Source: an uncultured Pelagibacteraceae bacterium (GTDB taxonomy: Bacteria; Pseudomonadota; Alphaproteobacteria; Pelagibacterales; Pelagibacteraceae). Taken from it: DNA of 64,000 nt. Below, piece after piece: positions 15,845 through 24,016 of the stretch; position 1 is the stretch's first letter; every line of letters starts with the position of its first letter. A program made the translations under genes and the position numbers. The notes under the pieces were generated by a model. That model saw only the letters and a list, made by a program, of their open reading frames with translations, was not told the DNA's origin and did not search any database. The stretch spans positions 1 to 64,000 of the forward strand of contig CABYJU010000003.1 of assembly GCA_902519325.1 (NCBI GenBank). The letters run 5' to 3'.

Positions 15845-16276
15845 TTATCTTTTAGAGAATTGATAACTTCTTCTAGCTTTTGCTCGACCAGGTTTTTTTC
15901 TCTCAACAGACCTAGAATCTCTCGTTGTAAGTTTTTCTTTTCTAAGTGTTGGTTTTAGATTTTCATCGAATTGTAATAGTGCTCTTGATATACCATGTAC
16001 TAATGCTCCTGCTTGACCTGTGTGTCCACCGCCGATAACTTGAGATCTAACATCGTATTCTGTAGATTGGTTGATAATTTCAAAAGGTCTTAGTATTTGC
16101 ATTTTATGTGTAGCTCTTGTGAAATAATCATCTAGATTTTTTCCATTAACAAAAAATTTACCGGTTCCTTTTTTTAACCAAACCTTTGCAATTGAAGTCT
16201 TTCTTCTTCCAGTTGCATATTTAGCATCTTTAAAATCTAAATTTATTTTTGATGGTGCTGATTGATTTGTTTCCAT
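15845..16276 (-). CDS. rpsI: 30S ribosomal protein S9
   Basis: S9 of the small subunit; its basic tail reaches the P-site tRNA. Family blocks are ATGRRKTSIAKVWLKKGTG, GGGHTGQAGALVHGISRALL and the C-terminal TRDSRSVERKKPGRAKARRSYQFSKR (split here: TRDSRSVERKKPGRA, KARRSYQFSKR), ending in the expected Arg. An N-terminal extension of about 18 residues precedes the core, as in several alphaproteobacterial S9 proteins. It is one base downstream of rplM. Confidence 0.97.
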   Translation of the reverse strand: METNQSAPSKINLDFKDAKYATGRRKTSIAKVWLKKGTGKFFVNGKNLDDYFTRATHKMQILRPFEIINQSTEYDVRSQVIGGGHTGQAGALVHGISRALLQFDENLKPTLRKEKLTTRDSRSVERKKPGRAKARRSYQFSKR

Positions 16277-16277
16277 T

Positions 16278-16736
16278 TTAATTTCTAACTATATTTTTTG
16301 AATTTAGTTTTCCAATCTCTATTACCTCAGGGTTTTGCGCTGAGTGCGGATGATCAGATCCTGAATAAACCTTAAGTTTAGTCAATTGTTTTTTAGCTAA
16401 AGGACCACCGGGCAACATTCTTTTAACAGCCATCTTTAAAACTTCACCTGGTTTTGAAGATTGTAATATTTCAGGTGTTGTTTCTTTAATTCCACCGGGA
16501 TGACCTGTGTGTCTATAATATTTTTTATTTGAAAACTTATTTCCTGTGAATTTTAATTGATCTACGTTCTTAACAACAACAAAATCTCCACTATCCATAT
16601 GAGGAGTAAATGTAGGTTTATTTTTTCCTCTAAGAATTTTTGATACAAGAGTTGCTAATCTTCCTACAACAGCTCCAGTTGCGTCAATTTCAAACCATTT
16701 ACTATTCAGGTCGTCTTTTTTAAGAAATTTAGTCAT
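16278..16736 (-). CDS. rplM: 50S ribosomal protein L13
   Basis: Early-assembly large-subunit protein of 152 residues. Family blocks are KWFEIDATGAVVGRLAT, RGKNKPTFTPHMDSGDFVVV, YYRHTGHPGG and the VKRMLPGGPLAKKQL segment. The open frame could begin 39 bases earlier, but the predicted promoter (-10 at 16747-16752) lies across that extension. The start at MTKFLKKDD, about four bases after the expected transcription start, is therefore preferred. It is the first gene of the rplM-rpsI-argC transcript. Confidence 0.96.
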   Translation of the reverse strand: MTKFLKKDDLNSKWFEIDATGAVVGRLATLVSKILRGKNKPTFTPHMDSGDFVVVKNVDQLKFTGNKFSNKKYYRHTGHPGGIKETTPEILQSSKPGEVLKMAVKRMLPGGPLAKKQLTKLKVYSGSDHPHSAQNPEVIEIGKLNSKNIVRN

Positions 16737-16746
16737 AATTGCGGGA

Positions 16747-16775
16747 TTAATACTTATAAATCGATATATTGTCAA
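16747..16775 (-). promoter_or_regulatory. Sigma-70 promoter of rplM-rpsI
   Basis: On the minus strand a perfect -35 TTGACA (16770-16775) and a -10 TATTAA (16747-16752) are 17 bases apart. The transcription start should fall near 16740, only about four bases before the rplM ATG, so the message would be nearly leaderless. The match, the spacing and the ribosomal context make this the best promoter in the window. Confidence 0.7.
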
Positions 16776-16848
16776 ACGATATACAGCTATAACCTAAGTC
16801 ATTTTTGATAGTTTTAACTAATAATTAAGCTATAAATAAGCGTTAATA

Positions 16849-16892
16849 TTTGTTTATAATAAAATCTTAAAAATTTAAACAGGAGCAACTAA
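16849..16892 (+). promoter_or_regulatory. metY leader: ribosome binding site with a masking hairpin
   Basis: AGGAG at 16881-16885 is spaced seven bases from the metY ATG, an unusually good ribosome binding site for this window. Bases 16849-16856 (TTTGTTTA) can pair with 16876-16883 (TAAACAGG), covering the first three bases of that site. TTAAG at 16825-16829 can pair with CTTAA at 16866-16870 inside the loop, giving an H-type pseudoknot layout. SAM-II and SAM-V riboswitches share this topology and are known upstream of metY-type genes in SAR11, but I cannot confirm the conserved SAM-binding bases. Confidence 0.4.
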
Positions 16893-18221
16893 ATGTCAGA
16901 TAAAAAAGGAATGGATCCTAAAACGTATAAATTCGATACCCTTAGTTTACACGCAGGATATCAACCTCATAAAAATGCAGGTTCAAGACAAGTGCCAATA
17001 TACCAAACAACTTCGTATCTATTTGATGACGTAGATCATGCAGCAGCATTATTTAATCTAGAAAGAGGTGGACATATTTATAGTAGGATATCAAATCCAA
17101 CGGTTGCAGTTTTAGAAGAGAGAGTTGCTTCATTAGAAGGTGGAACAGCCGCTCTTGCTACTTCGTCTGGCATGAGCGCAATATTTCTTGCAGTAATGAC
17201 ACTTTGCGAAGCAGGAGATCATTTGGTTGTATCATCCCAGCTTTATGGTGGAACTGTAAATCTATTTAGACTAACACTTCCAAAATTTGGTATTAAAACA
17301 ACTTTTGTAAAACCAAGAGATACAGAGGGATTTAAAAAAGCAATTCAAAAAAACACAAAAGGTATTTTTGGAGAACTTGTTGGTAATCCAGGAAATGAAA
17401 TAATGAATATGCCTGAGATTGCTAAAATAGCTCACGACGCAGGTATTCCTTTAATGGTAGATGCAACTTATCAAACACCTTATTTATGCAAACCTATAGA
17501 GCACGGTGCTGATATTGTAGTTCATTCACTTACTAAATGGATGGCAGGTCATGGATCTTCAATGGCTGGTATAATTGTTGAAGGTGGTAAGTTTGACTGG
17601 ATGCAAAATGATAAATTTCCAACAATGACTCAACCTTATGAAGGTTATCATGGATTATCTTTTGCTGAAGAATTTGGACCAACAGCATTTACAATGAAAG
17701 CAAGAGCAGAGGGTATGAGAGATTTTGGTCCTTGTCTAAGCCCTCAAAATGCATGGAATGTGTTACAAGGTATAGAGACACTTTCTGTCAGAATGAAAAA
17801 ACATTGCGAGAATGCAGAAAAAATGGTCGAGTATTTATTAGGTCATGATAGTGTTGCTTGGGTTTCACACCCGAGTGTACCAGATCATCCCGATCATGAT
17901 TTAGCAAGCAAATTGTTACCAAATGGCAAAGGATCAATGATTGCATTTGGTATTAAAGGAGGAAAAGCTGCAGGTGAAGCATTTATTAATAACGTTAAAC
18001 TTGCTTCTCATTTAGCAAATGTTGGGGATACACGTACATTGGTAATTCATCCAGCATCAGCAACACATTCTCAAATGGATGAAGCTACATTAAAATTTGC
18101 GGGTTTATCTCATGATATGATCAGATTATCAGTTGGTATAGAAGATATAGATGATATCAAAAATGACTTTGAAAATGGATTTAGAGCTGCTAGGAAACCT
18201 AGACTCGTATCCAATCAATGA
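16893..18221 (+). CDS. metY: O-acetylhomoserine sulfhydrylase
   Basis: PLP enzyme forming homocysteine from O-acetylhomoserine and sulfide (or methionine from methanethiol), linking sulfur uptake to methionine. The 442 residues match the Cys/Met metabolism PLP family: LHAGYQPHKNAGSRQVPIYQT, RISNPTVAVLEERVASLEGG, the lysine that binds PLP (K215 in HSLTKWMAGHGS), and the C-terminal SHLANVGDTRTLVIHPASATHSQ block (two parts: SHLANVGDTRTLV, IHPASATHSQ) specific to the homoserine branch. It starts a three-gene unit; the next ATG overlaps the stop by 4 bases. The leader suggests control of translation. Confidence 0.95.
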   Translation: MSDKKGMDPKTYKFDTLSLHAGYQPHKNAGSRQVPIYQTTSYLFDDVDHAAALFNLERGGHIYSRISNPTVAVLEERVASLEGGTAALATSSGMSAIFLAVMTLCEAGDHLVVSSQLYGGTVNLFRLTLPKFGIKTTFVKPRDTEGFKKAIQKNTKGIFGELVGNPGNEIMNMPEIAKIAHDAGIPLMVDATYQTPYLCKPIEHGADIVVHSLTKWMAGHGSSMAGIIVEGGKFDWMQNDKFPTMTQPYEGYHGLSFAEEFGPTAFTMKARAEGMRDFGPCLSPQNAWNVLQGIETLSVRMKKHCENAEKMVEYLLGHDSVAWVSHPSVPDHPDHDLASKLLPNGKGSMIAFGIKGGKAAGEAFINNVKLASHLANVGDTRTLVIHPASATHSQMDEATLKFAGLSHDMIRLSVGIEDIDDIKNDFENGFRAARKPRLVSNQ

Positions 18222-19033
18222 AGTTTCAGGTAAATGATAACGAGGTTTATGCTTCTACGGGAGGCAGGCCATTCGATAAAAATAAACCATTAATAATATT
18301 TGTTCATGGTAGTGGACTAACTCATATGACGTGGGTTTTGCAAACAAGATATTTTGCTTTTCATGGCTATAGCGTTTTAGCTTTAGATATGCCTGGACAT
18401 GGATTATCAGGAGGTGAAAGTTTAAAATCAATTGAAGACATGGCAGATTGGGTAAGTGATGTAATTGATGCAGTTGGATATAAAGAAGCTTCGTTAGTTG
18501 GTCACTCACAAGGATGCTTGGTTACAGTTGAGTGTACAGCAAGGAATCCAGAAAAAATTAAAACATTAAGTTTAATGGGTGGTGCTGGAGCAATTCCAAT
18601 GAACCCTGAATTATTATCTTTGGCTGAAAATAATGATCCTAAAGCGGTTGAATTAATGATGGACTGGGCTCATGGACCAGCTGGGCACTTTGGTGGTCAC
18701 CCTGTACCTGGTTTATATCATATTAATACCGGTTCTATGTTAGCTAAAACAAGAACAATAAAAAATACCCTCGGTGTAGACTTTAGAGCATGTGATAATT
18801 ACAAAAATGGTTTTGAAGCTGCTAAACAAATTACAATACCTACCCTTTCTATACTTGCAACTGACGACAAGATGTGTCCAGTTAAAGAAGGAAAAAAACT
18901 AGCAAATTTAATTGAAGGAAGTCAGATAGACATAATTGATAATTGTGGACATATGATGTTATTAGAGGAAGCAGATCGAGTATTAAATGTTTTAAAAAAA
19001 TTCATAACAACTAATTATCCAGCAAATAAATAA
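18218..19033 (+). CDS. Alpha/beta hydrolase
   Basis: Alpha/beta hydrolase fold protein of 271 residues. The oxyanion segment is IIFVHGSGLTHMTW, the nucleophile elbow is GHSQG with S97, and the acid and base are likely D in LATDDKMCP and H in DNCGHMMLLEEAD. All three catalytic residues are present, so it should be active; no lid features identify the substrate. It is translationally coupled to metY, which suggests a job in sulfur amino acid or acyl-homoserine metabolism, but that is inference from position only. Confidence 0.85.
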   Translation: MKFQVNDNEVYASTGGRPFDKNKPLIIFVHGSGLTHMTWVLQTRYFAFHGYSVLALDMPGHGLSGGESLKSIEDMADWVSDVIDAVGYKEASLVGHSQGCLVTVECTARNPEKIKTLSLMGGAGAIPMNPELLSLAENNDPKAVELMMDWAHGPAGHFGGHPVPGLYHINTGSMLAKTRTIKNTLGVDFRACDNYKNGFEAAKQITIPTLSILATDDKMCPVKEGKKLANLIEGSQIDIIDNCGHMMLLEEADRVLNVLKKFITTNYPANK

Positions 19034-19049
19034 TTACGTATTAGCACGT

Positions 19050-20159
19050 ATGAAAAAGAATTTTAGATTTTTTGATAATAGGCAAAAATATTTACTTTTT
19101 GTTACAACAACTAATGAAAAGAATAAGATTGCAGATGCTTTAAAACCTATTGTACAAAAATTAAAACCAAAATTTCCTGCATTAAAAATTTTTGATGCAG
19201 GTATGGGTGATGGTTCATTATTGATGAGCGTAATGAGACAATGTCATCAGAAAATGCCTCATATTCCTCTATTGGTAAGCACAAAAGAGATAAGTATGGA
19301 AGATGTTAGATTAGGACTTGAAAAACTTCCAGATCGATTTGTCGAACATAAAAATACAGTATTTGTTATCTCTAATTTAAATTATGTAGAATCAACTGCA
19401 CTTAAATCAAATGACAAAAATAAACAAAAAAAAATGAATTGGAAAATAGTTAAACTTAAAGGAAATTCTTCACTCGATTTTTCAAATCAATTAAGAAGAT
19501 TAAATCAAGAATTTTTAAATAAAAAATGGCAAATTGAAAGAAATCCAAGAAATGGAAATCCTACATACAAAGAGCCATCTGTAATTGTAATTTATAGAAA
19601 AGATCAAGAATTTTCTTTGAAAAATGTTATTCCAAAAAAAAATAATGGGAAAAATAGTTATGACTTAATAATTGCTTCACAACCATATAGATCAAGAATA
19701 TCTGCAGAAAAAAAAGTTAAATATGTTATTGATCCAATGATAAAATCATTGGATAAGAAAGGTAAACTAGTAGTAGTTCATGCGTGTGGAAAAGATCCTG
19801 GAAACAAAATTATAAAAAAAATCTGGCCAAAAGAAAAGCCATTTCCCTCACTATACAAATCAATAATTAAATATATAAAAAACAATACTGATAAAGAAAT
19901 TTTAAACAAATTAAAATTTAATAAAAAACAAAATATTAAATATGTTTTAAGAGCACTACCAAATGAAATTAGCGGAGGAATTGCTACATCATTGATATTT
20001 TCAGCATGGAATGCTGCTGTATATGTTAACCAAATATCAGATGAGCAAATAATGAATGCTGAAAGAAAAAATTATTACCAAAAAATTGTAAAAGATATAG
20101 TCAATCAAAACAAAGGATTATATTTTAACAATGAATTATTTGTAATTGAAAAAAAATAA
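19050..20159 (+). CDS. Putative SAM-dependent methyltransferase
   Basis: A 369-residue protein I cannot place in a named family. Residues 46-58 read KIFDAGMGDGSLL, a good class I methyltransferase SAM-binding motif. A later strand-helix pattern (SYDLIIASQPYRS near 205, then LDKKGKLVVVHACG near 233) fits motifs of a Rossmann methyltransferase, with the PY after the strand in the place of the post-II motif. A Lys-rich insert near 120-190 separates them. It follows metY and the hydrolase in the same direction, 16 bases apart. The substrate is unknown; histidine-type or small-molecule methylation are both possible. It meets ctaA tail to tail with no gap. Confidence 0.55.
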   Translation: MKKNFRFFDNRQKYLLFVTTTNEKNKIADALKPIVQKLKPKFPALKIFDAGMGDGSLLMSVMRQCHQKMPHIPLLVSTKEISMEDVRLGLEKLPDRFVEHKNTVFVISNLNYVESTALKSNDKNKQKKMNWKIVKLKGNSSLDFSNQLRRLNQEFLNKKWQIERNPRNGNPTYKEPSVIVIYRKDQEFSLKNVIPKKNNGKNSYDLIIASQPYRSRISAEKKVKYVIDPMIKSLDKKGKLVVVHACGKDPGNKIIKKIWPKEKPFPSLYKSIIKYIKNNTDKEILNKLKFNKKQNIKYVLRALPNEISGGIATSLIFSAWNAAVYVNQISDEQIMNAERKNYYQKIVKDIVNQNKGLYFNNELFVIEKK

Positions 20160-21176
20160 TTAACTAAATTTATTTTTGTATAAAAAATAAAGCGCTGAAG
20201 TAATTAATAATATTGAGCTAAATTGATGTGACGACGCAATTAAAATACTTGCACCAGACAAAACAGTAAGAATACCTAATATAATTTGTAATAAAATAAT
20301 TAAACCTAAAATAATTACAGGTTTAAATAAATAAAAAATTTTATTTTTAAAAGTTATATATGAAATTACTATGTATATAGTAAATATCAAATAAGCTAAA
20401 TTTCGATGCAAATATTGTACTAATGATGGATCACTAAAAGCAGATAATTTAAATAAACTTATAAATTTATTATCATCTGGAAAATAAGAATTACCCATTA
20501 ATGGCCAAGTGTTATATATTTTTCCAGCATCCATACCCGAGACAAATGCACCAATAATAATTTGTAAAAAAATTAATAATAAAAAAAATTCAGGTATATA
20601 ATTAGTAATTTTTTTATCTTTTTTATTCAAATTTATCAAATTTAAATAATTCCAAAAAATTAAAGATAAAATTATAAATGCAAAAAGCAGATGTACAGAT
20701 AACCTAAAGTGACTTACATCTAAATTATTCACAAGGCCACTCTGTACCATGTACCAACCTAAAAAACCTTGGAAACAAATTAAAAAAAATATTAAGTAAA
20801 AATTATAAAGTTTTTTTATACCTATTTTAATAGTAAGAAAAATTAAAGGAATAAGGAAGGACAAGCCAATAACGCGACCAAAAAATCTATGCGCCCACTC
20901 CCACCAGAAAATCACTTTGAATTCACTCAAGGTCATTGAATAATTTTGTAGTTTAAATTCTGGAATTTGTTTATATAATTCAAAGTATGATAACCATGAA
21001 TCATTATTCATTGGTGGAAAAAAACCTTTAAATATTTCCCATTCAGTAATTGATAATCCAGAGTCGGTAAGTCTTGTTAAGCCACCTACAACGATCATTG
21101 CTGCAACTAAAAAAAACATAAATAATAACCATTTTGATATGTAAATTTTCATTTTTGTATTAATTTCGGTATACAT
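20160..21176 (-). CDS. ctaA: Heme A synthase (COX15/CtaA)
   Basis: Inner-membrane enzyme oxidising heme O to heme A for cytochrome c oxidase. Residues 14-40 hold VGGLTRLTDSGLSITEWE, the family signature. Conserved heme-ligand histidines appear in WEWAHRFFGRVIG, VSHFRLSVHLLFAF, LVQYLHRNLAYL and IASSHQFSSILL. About eight membrane helices in 338 residues match the alphaproteobacterial type 2 enzyme, which lacks the extracellular Cys pairs of the Bacillus form. It is monocistronic here and convergent with the methyltransferase gene. Confidence 0.95.
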   Translation of the reverse strand: MYTEINTKMKIYISKWLLFMFFLVAAMIVVGGLTRLTDSGLSITEWEIFKGFFPPMNNDSWLSYFELYKQIPEFKLQNYSMTLSEFKVIFWWEWAHRFFGRVIGLSFLIPLIFLTIKIGIKKLYNFYLIFFLICFQGFLGWYMVQSGLVNNLDVSHFRLSVHLLFAFIILSLIFWNYLNLINLNKKDKKITNYIPEFFLLLIFLQIIIGAFVSGMDAGKIYNTWPLMGNSYFPDDNKFISLFKLSAFSDPSLVQYLHRNLAYLIFTIYIVISYITFKNKIFYLFKPVIILGLIILLQIILGILTVLSGASILIASSHQFSSILLITSALYFLYKNKFS

Positions 21177-21219
21177 AATTGTTTAAATATAATATTTATT
21201 TATAATTCCAATTGATCAA

Positions 21220-21510
21220 ATGTCGCCTGATAAAAAAAAAAAATTAAACATATTAAGAAAAAAATTAGATCTTCTTGATAATAAGCTTATTAAATTGATA
21301 AAAATTAGAACTAGTATTGTTAAAGATGTACTTAAACTTAAAACTCATAAACACGAAATTGTAGATAAAAAAAGGATATCATTAATTCTTAAAAATATAA
21401 AAAAAAAATCAATTAAAAATAAAATTGATCCAAAGATAACTAATCGAATTTGGAAAAATATGATTATGTCTTATATTGATTTTGAAAGAAGAAATTTTAA
21501 AAAAAGATAG
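21220..21510 (+). CDS. Chorismate mutase, AroQ type
   Basis: A 96-residue all-helical protein converting chorismate to prephenate for phenylalanine and tyrosine synthesis. The first helix reads LNILRKKLDLLDNKLIKLIK, followed by RTSIVKDVLKLK and EIVDKKRISLILKNI, the AroQ pattern with Arg, Lys and Asp/Glu ligands at the expected spacings. It is very Lys-rich, as other short genes here. It is divergent from ctaA and abuts the convergent rpmG stop without a gap. Confidence 0.83.
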   Translation: MSPDKKKKLNILRKKLDLLDNKLIKLIKIRTSIVKDVLKLKTHKHEIVDKKRISLILKNIKKKSIKNKIDPKITNRIWKNMIMSYIDFERRNFKKR

Positions 21511-21702
21511 TTACTTACTGTGTGGTGGTAGCTTTTTTTCAACAAATATTTCATGTTTTCTTGTAGCGGGATTATACTTTTTGACTTTTAATTTAACTTT
21601 TGCTTTTTCACCACCTGCTGGCTTTTTTACATAATAAAAAAAAGGGCTATCAGGTTTTTCTTCTGGAACTAATCTAACTTTTATGTGTGTTTTTTTAGCC
21701 AT
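21511..21702 (-). CDS. rpmG: 50S ribosomal protein L33
   Basis: A 63-residue L33. The core MAKKTHIKVRLVPEE, then FFYYVKKPAGG, LKVKKYNPATRKHEIFVEKKL, matches the family, whose usual length is 50-55; the extra residues lie in the loop before FFY and at the C-terminus. No CxxC zinc pair, so it is the zinc-independent form. Its start overlaps the MerR gene stop by 8 bases at the end of the rpmF-plsX-ihfA-merR run. Confidence 0.88.
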   Translation of the reverse strand: MAKKTHIKVRLVPEEKPDSPFFYYVKKPAGGEKAKVKLKVKKYNPATRKHEIFVEKKLPPHSK

Positions 21703-22063
21703 CGTATTTAATCTTTTTTAAAATATTTGATATTTTATTTATTTTATTTTTTAACTTTTCAGTGTTTATAGTTTTATTATCAATCTCGTCAAGTTTAGAG
21801 TTTTTAGTTTCTAGTTGCTTTTTTACACCTTTAATTGTCATACCTTTATTTTTTAAAAGAAATTTAATTTTTTTTAAGATTTCTATAGAACGTGTATCAT
21901 AATAACGTCTATTTCCAGAAAAAACATATGGTTTGATTTGTTTAAACTCTTTTTCCCAAAATCTTATTGTGTGGGTTGACAATTTACCAGTTTTTTTATT
22001 TATTAGATTTAATAACTTTGCAACATCACCTATAGATTTATAAACTTTATTATTATTTACCAT
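21695..22063 (-). CDS. MerR-family transcriptional regulator
   Basis: A 122-residue regulator with an N-terminal winged helix: YKSIGDVAKLLN, the variant TIRFWEKEFKQIKP (usually LRYWExxF) and SGNRRYYDTRSIEILKKIKFLL. A coiled-coil dimerisation helix follows, and there is no effector-binding domain with Cys ligands. This short type sits directly after ihfA in most alphaproteobacteria; its targets are not known. It overlaps ihfA by 11 bases. Confidence 0.87.
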   Translation of the reverse strand: MVNNNKVYKSIGDVAKLLNLINKKTGKLSTHTIRFWEKEFKQIKPYVFSGNRRYYDTRSIEILKKIKFLLKNKGMTIKGVKKQLETKNSKLDEIDNKTINTEKLKNKINKISNILKKIKYDG

Positions 22064-22346
22064 TATTTATAAATTTTAGTAAATCCTTTGATGGTTTAAA
22101 TAAAATTACATTTCTTTCTGGAATAATTTTTTTTTCTAATGTTTTTGGATTTCTTCCAATTCTACTTTTTTTAAATCTTAAAATAAAAGTGCCAAATTTT
22201 GGAATTTTAACTTTTTTAGTTTTAATTATTTCATCTAGTAATATAGTAAGAAAATCCTCTAAAAGGTTTTCAGAAATTTTTTTTGAAAAACCTAATTGCA
22301 TATATATAGAATTAATTATTTCTTTTTTTGTTAAATTAATTCTCAT
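22053..22346 (-). CDS. ihfA: Integration host factor subunit alpha (HU/IHF family)
   Basis: DNA-bending HU/IHF fold protein of 97 residues: LTKKEIINSIYMQLGFSK at the N-terminus, VKIPKFGTFILR in the middle, and GRNPKT at the tip of the DNA-binding arm, followed by IPERNVILFKPSKDL. Position between plsX and the MerR gene identifies it as the alpha subunit, since that is its usual place in alphaproteobacteria. One base separates it from plsX; the fabH usually found between them is missing. Confidence 0.87.
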   Translation of the reverse strand: MRINLTKKEIINSIYMQLGFSKKISENLLEDFLTILLDEIIKTKKVKIPKFGTFILRFKKSRIGRNPKTLEKKIIPERNVILFKPSKDLLKFINNGK

Positions 22347-23354
22347 TTATATTATATTTTTCTTTATTTTATCTATTAATTTACCTTTTATAATTTTTTC
22401 ACAAACTTTTAAAGAATTCGCAAAACCTACTTCATCCGTAGATCCATGACTTTTTATTACTGGTTTATCTAAACCAAGTAAAATTGCGCCATTGTAAAGT
22501 CTTGGATCTAGTTTTTTTTTAAATTTTTTAAGATTTTTTAAATTTAATATTGAAGATACTTTACCTAAAAAGGTAGAAGACATAGCCTCTCTAAGTTCTG
22601 AAGTTATAAAATTTGCAGTTCCTTCAGCTGTTTTTAAAGCAACATTTCCTGTAAAACCATCTGTTACAATAACATTAACATCACCATTCATAATTTGATT
22701 TCCTTCAATATAACCTTCAAATTTGAATAATGAATTTTTATTATCGTTTAGTGTTTGATAAGTATTTTTTATTATATTATTACCCTTTAATTCCTCTGAC
22801 CCAATATTTAATAAAGCAACTTTAGACTCTTCATTTTCAAATAAAGATTTATGCAAAGCTGCACCCATTAAACTAAAATCAATTAAATTTTTTTCATTAC
22901 AGTCAATGTTTGCACCTAAGTCTAAAACAATATTCATGCCATTTTTATTTGGCCAGAGAGCTGAAAGTGCAGGTTTGTCAATTTTTTCTATCATTTTCAA
23001 ATTTAATTTTGCAATAACAAATAAAGCGCCAGTATTACCTGCAGAAACTATTGCATCAGACTCCTCCTTTCTAAGACTCTCTATTGATAACCACATACTA
23101 GTATCTTTACCTCTTTTTGCTGCTGACAATGCACTATCTGTATCCTCAATAATATTATCTGTGTGGATTAATTTATAATTATTTTTAGATATTTTAGTTT
23201 GATTTATAATTGGTTCTATTAATTTTGTATTTCCAAAAATATTATAAAAAATATTTTTAGTTGCCAAATTATGTATTTCTATGCCTTTGATAACTTTGGT
23301 AGGAGAATTTTCACCACCCATTGCATCTACTGCAATTTTTATTGGGTTGTCCAT
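22347..23354 (-). CDS. plsX: Phosphate acyltransferase PlsX
   Basis: Makes acyl-phosphate from acyl-ACP for the first step of phospholipid synthesis, supplying PlsY. Family blocks are IAVDAMGGENSPTKVIKG at residues 7-24, DTDSALSAAKRGKDTSM, VSAGNTGALFV, LDLGANIDC and VIVTDGFTGNVALKTAEG. The 335-residue length is usual. It lies seven bases after rpmF, the typical pairing. The partner plsY is in this window at 58629. Confidence 0.95.
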   Translation of the reverse strand: MDNPIKIAVDAMGGENSPTKVIKGIEIHNLATKNIFYNIFGNTKLIEPIINQTKISKNNYKLIHTDNIIEDTDSALSAAKRGKDTSMWLSIESLRKEESDAIVSAGNTGALFVIAKLNLKMIEKIDKPALSALWPNKNGMNIVLDLGANIDCNEKNLIDFSLMGAALHKSLFENEESKVALLNIGSEELKGNNIIKNTYQTLNDNKNSLFKFEGYIEGNQIMNGDVNVIVTDGFTGNVALKTAEGTANFITSELREAMSSTFLGKVSSILNLKNLKKFKKKLDPRLYNGAILLGLDKPVIKSHGSTDEVGFANSLKVCEKIIKGKLIDKIKKNII

Positions 23355-23361
23355 AATTAGT

Positions 23362-23541
23362 TTACTCTTTAGGGTCTAATACTTGTCTACCTTTATAAAA
23401 ACCAGTTTTAAGATCCATATGATGAGACAATCTATATTCACCAGACTTTTTGTCCTCAATAATATTTTTTGGATTTAAAATATTATGCGATCTTCTTTTT
23501 CCAGATCTTGATTTAGTAGTTTTACGTTTTGGTACTGCCAT
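23362..23541 (-). CDS. rpmF: 50S ribosomal protein L32
   Basis: A 59-residue protein: [20 protein letters not shown] at the N-terminus is the L32 signature, and the tail [13 protein letters not shown] matches alphaproteobacterial forms. No zinc-binding cysteines. It heads the rpmF-plsX-ihfA-merR-rpmG run and starts ten bases after the bc1 chaperone gene ends. The DUF177 gene usual just upstream of rpmF is not present. Confidence 0.95.
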   Translation of the reverse strand: MAVPKRKTTKSRSGKRRSHNILNPKNIIEDKKSGEYRLSHHMDLKTGFYKGRQVLDPKE

Positions 23542-23551
23542 AACAATAATT

Positions 23552-24016
23552 TTAAAGCGTTATTATATCTTTTGTAAGATTATTGAAAGTATTTTTTATT
23601 AAATATTTTCTATATTTTTCATAATAATTAACAATATTTTGGTAATTTATAATATCATCTCTATAAAATTTGATAATATCAATTTTTTGGTCGTTGGTTT
23701 TTAATTCCCAGCTATGAATTTTATCAATAATTGAAAATAATAAGTTAACATATTCTTTCATCTTTTTATTAATAGATGCATCTCCATAACCAATTTCTCT
23801 AATTGATAATTCGATCTGTCTAACTGAAAAATCAAAAAATTTTTGAAGATTTTCTTTACTTTCATCATTCTTATATTCTTTTAATAAAAAAGCTAAATGA
23901 AAAAAAAAAACAATCATTCTTTGATAAAATGTATCCTGTTTATTAACATTGTATAATTCTTTATTTCTGGTCAGTTTAATTAAATTATTGTAAATATTTA
24001 AATAATTTGATGACAT
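23552..24016 (-). CDS. Ubiquinol-cytochrome c chaperone family protein
   Basis: A 154-residue helical protein of the CBP3-like family, which assists assembly of the cytochrome bc1 complex. The best match is [18 protein letters not shown] followed by [20 protein letters not shown], corresponding to the conserved GDxxVxKxM block. I start at MSSNYLN because the longer frame would overlap the first 17 codons of bamE; the chosen ATG shares two bases with the bamE ATG on the other strand. The bamE / chaperone / rpmF / plsX order is typical of alphaproteobacteria. Confidence 0.8.
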   Translation of the reverse strand: MSSNYLNIYNNLIKLTRNKELYNVNKQDTFYQRMIVFFFHLAFLLKEYKNDESKENLQKFFDFSVRQIELSIREIGYGDASINKKMKEYVNLLFSIIDKIHSWELKTNDQKIDIIKFYRDDIINYQNIVNYYEKYRKYLIKNTFNNLTKDIITL

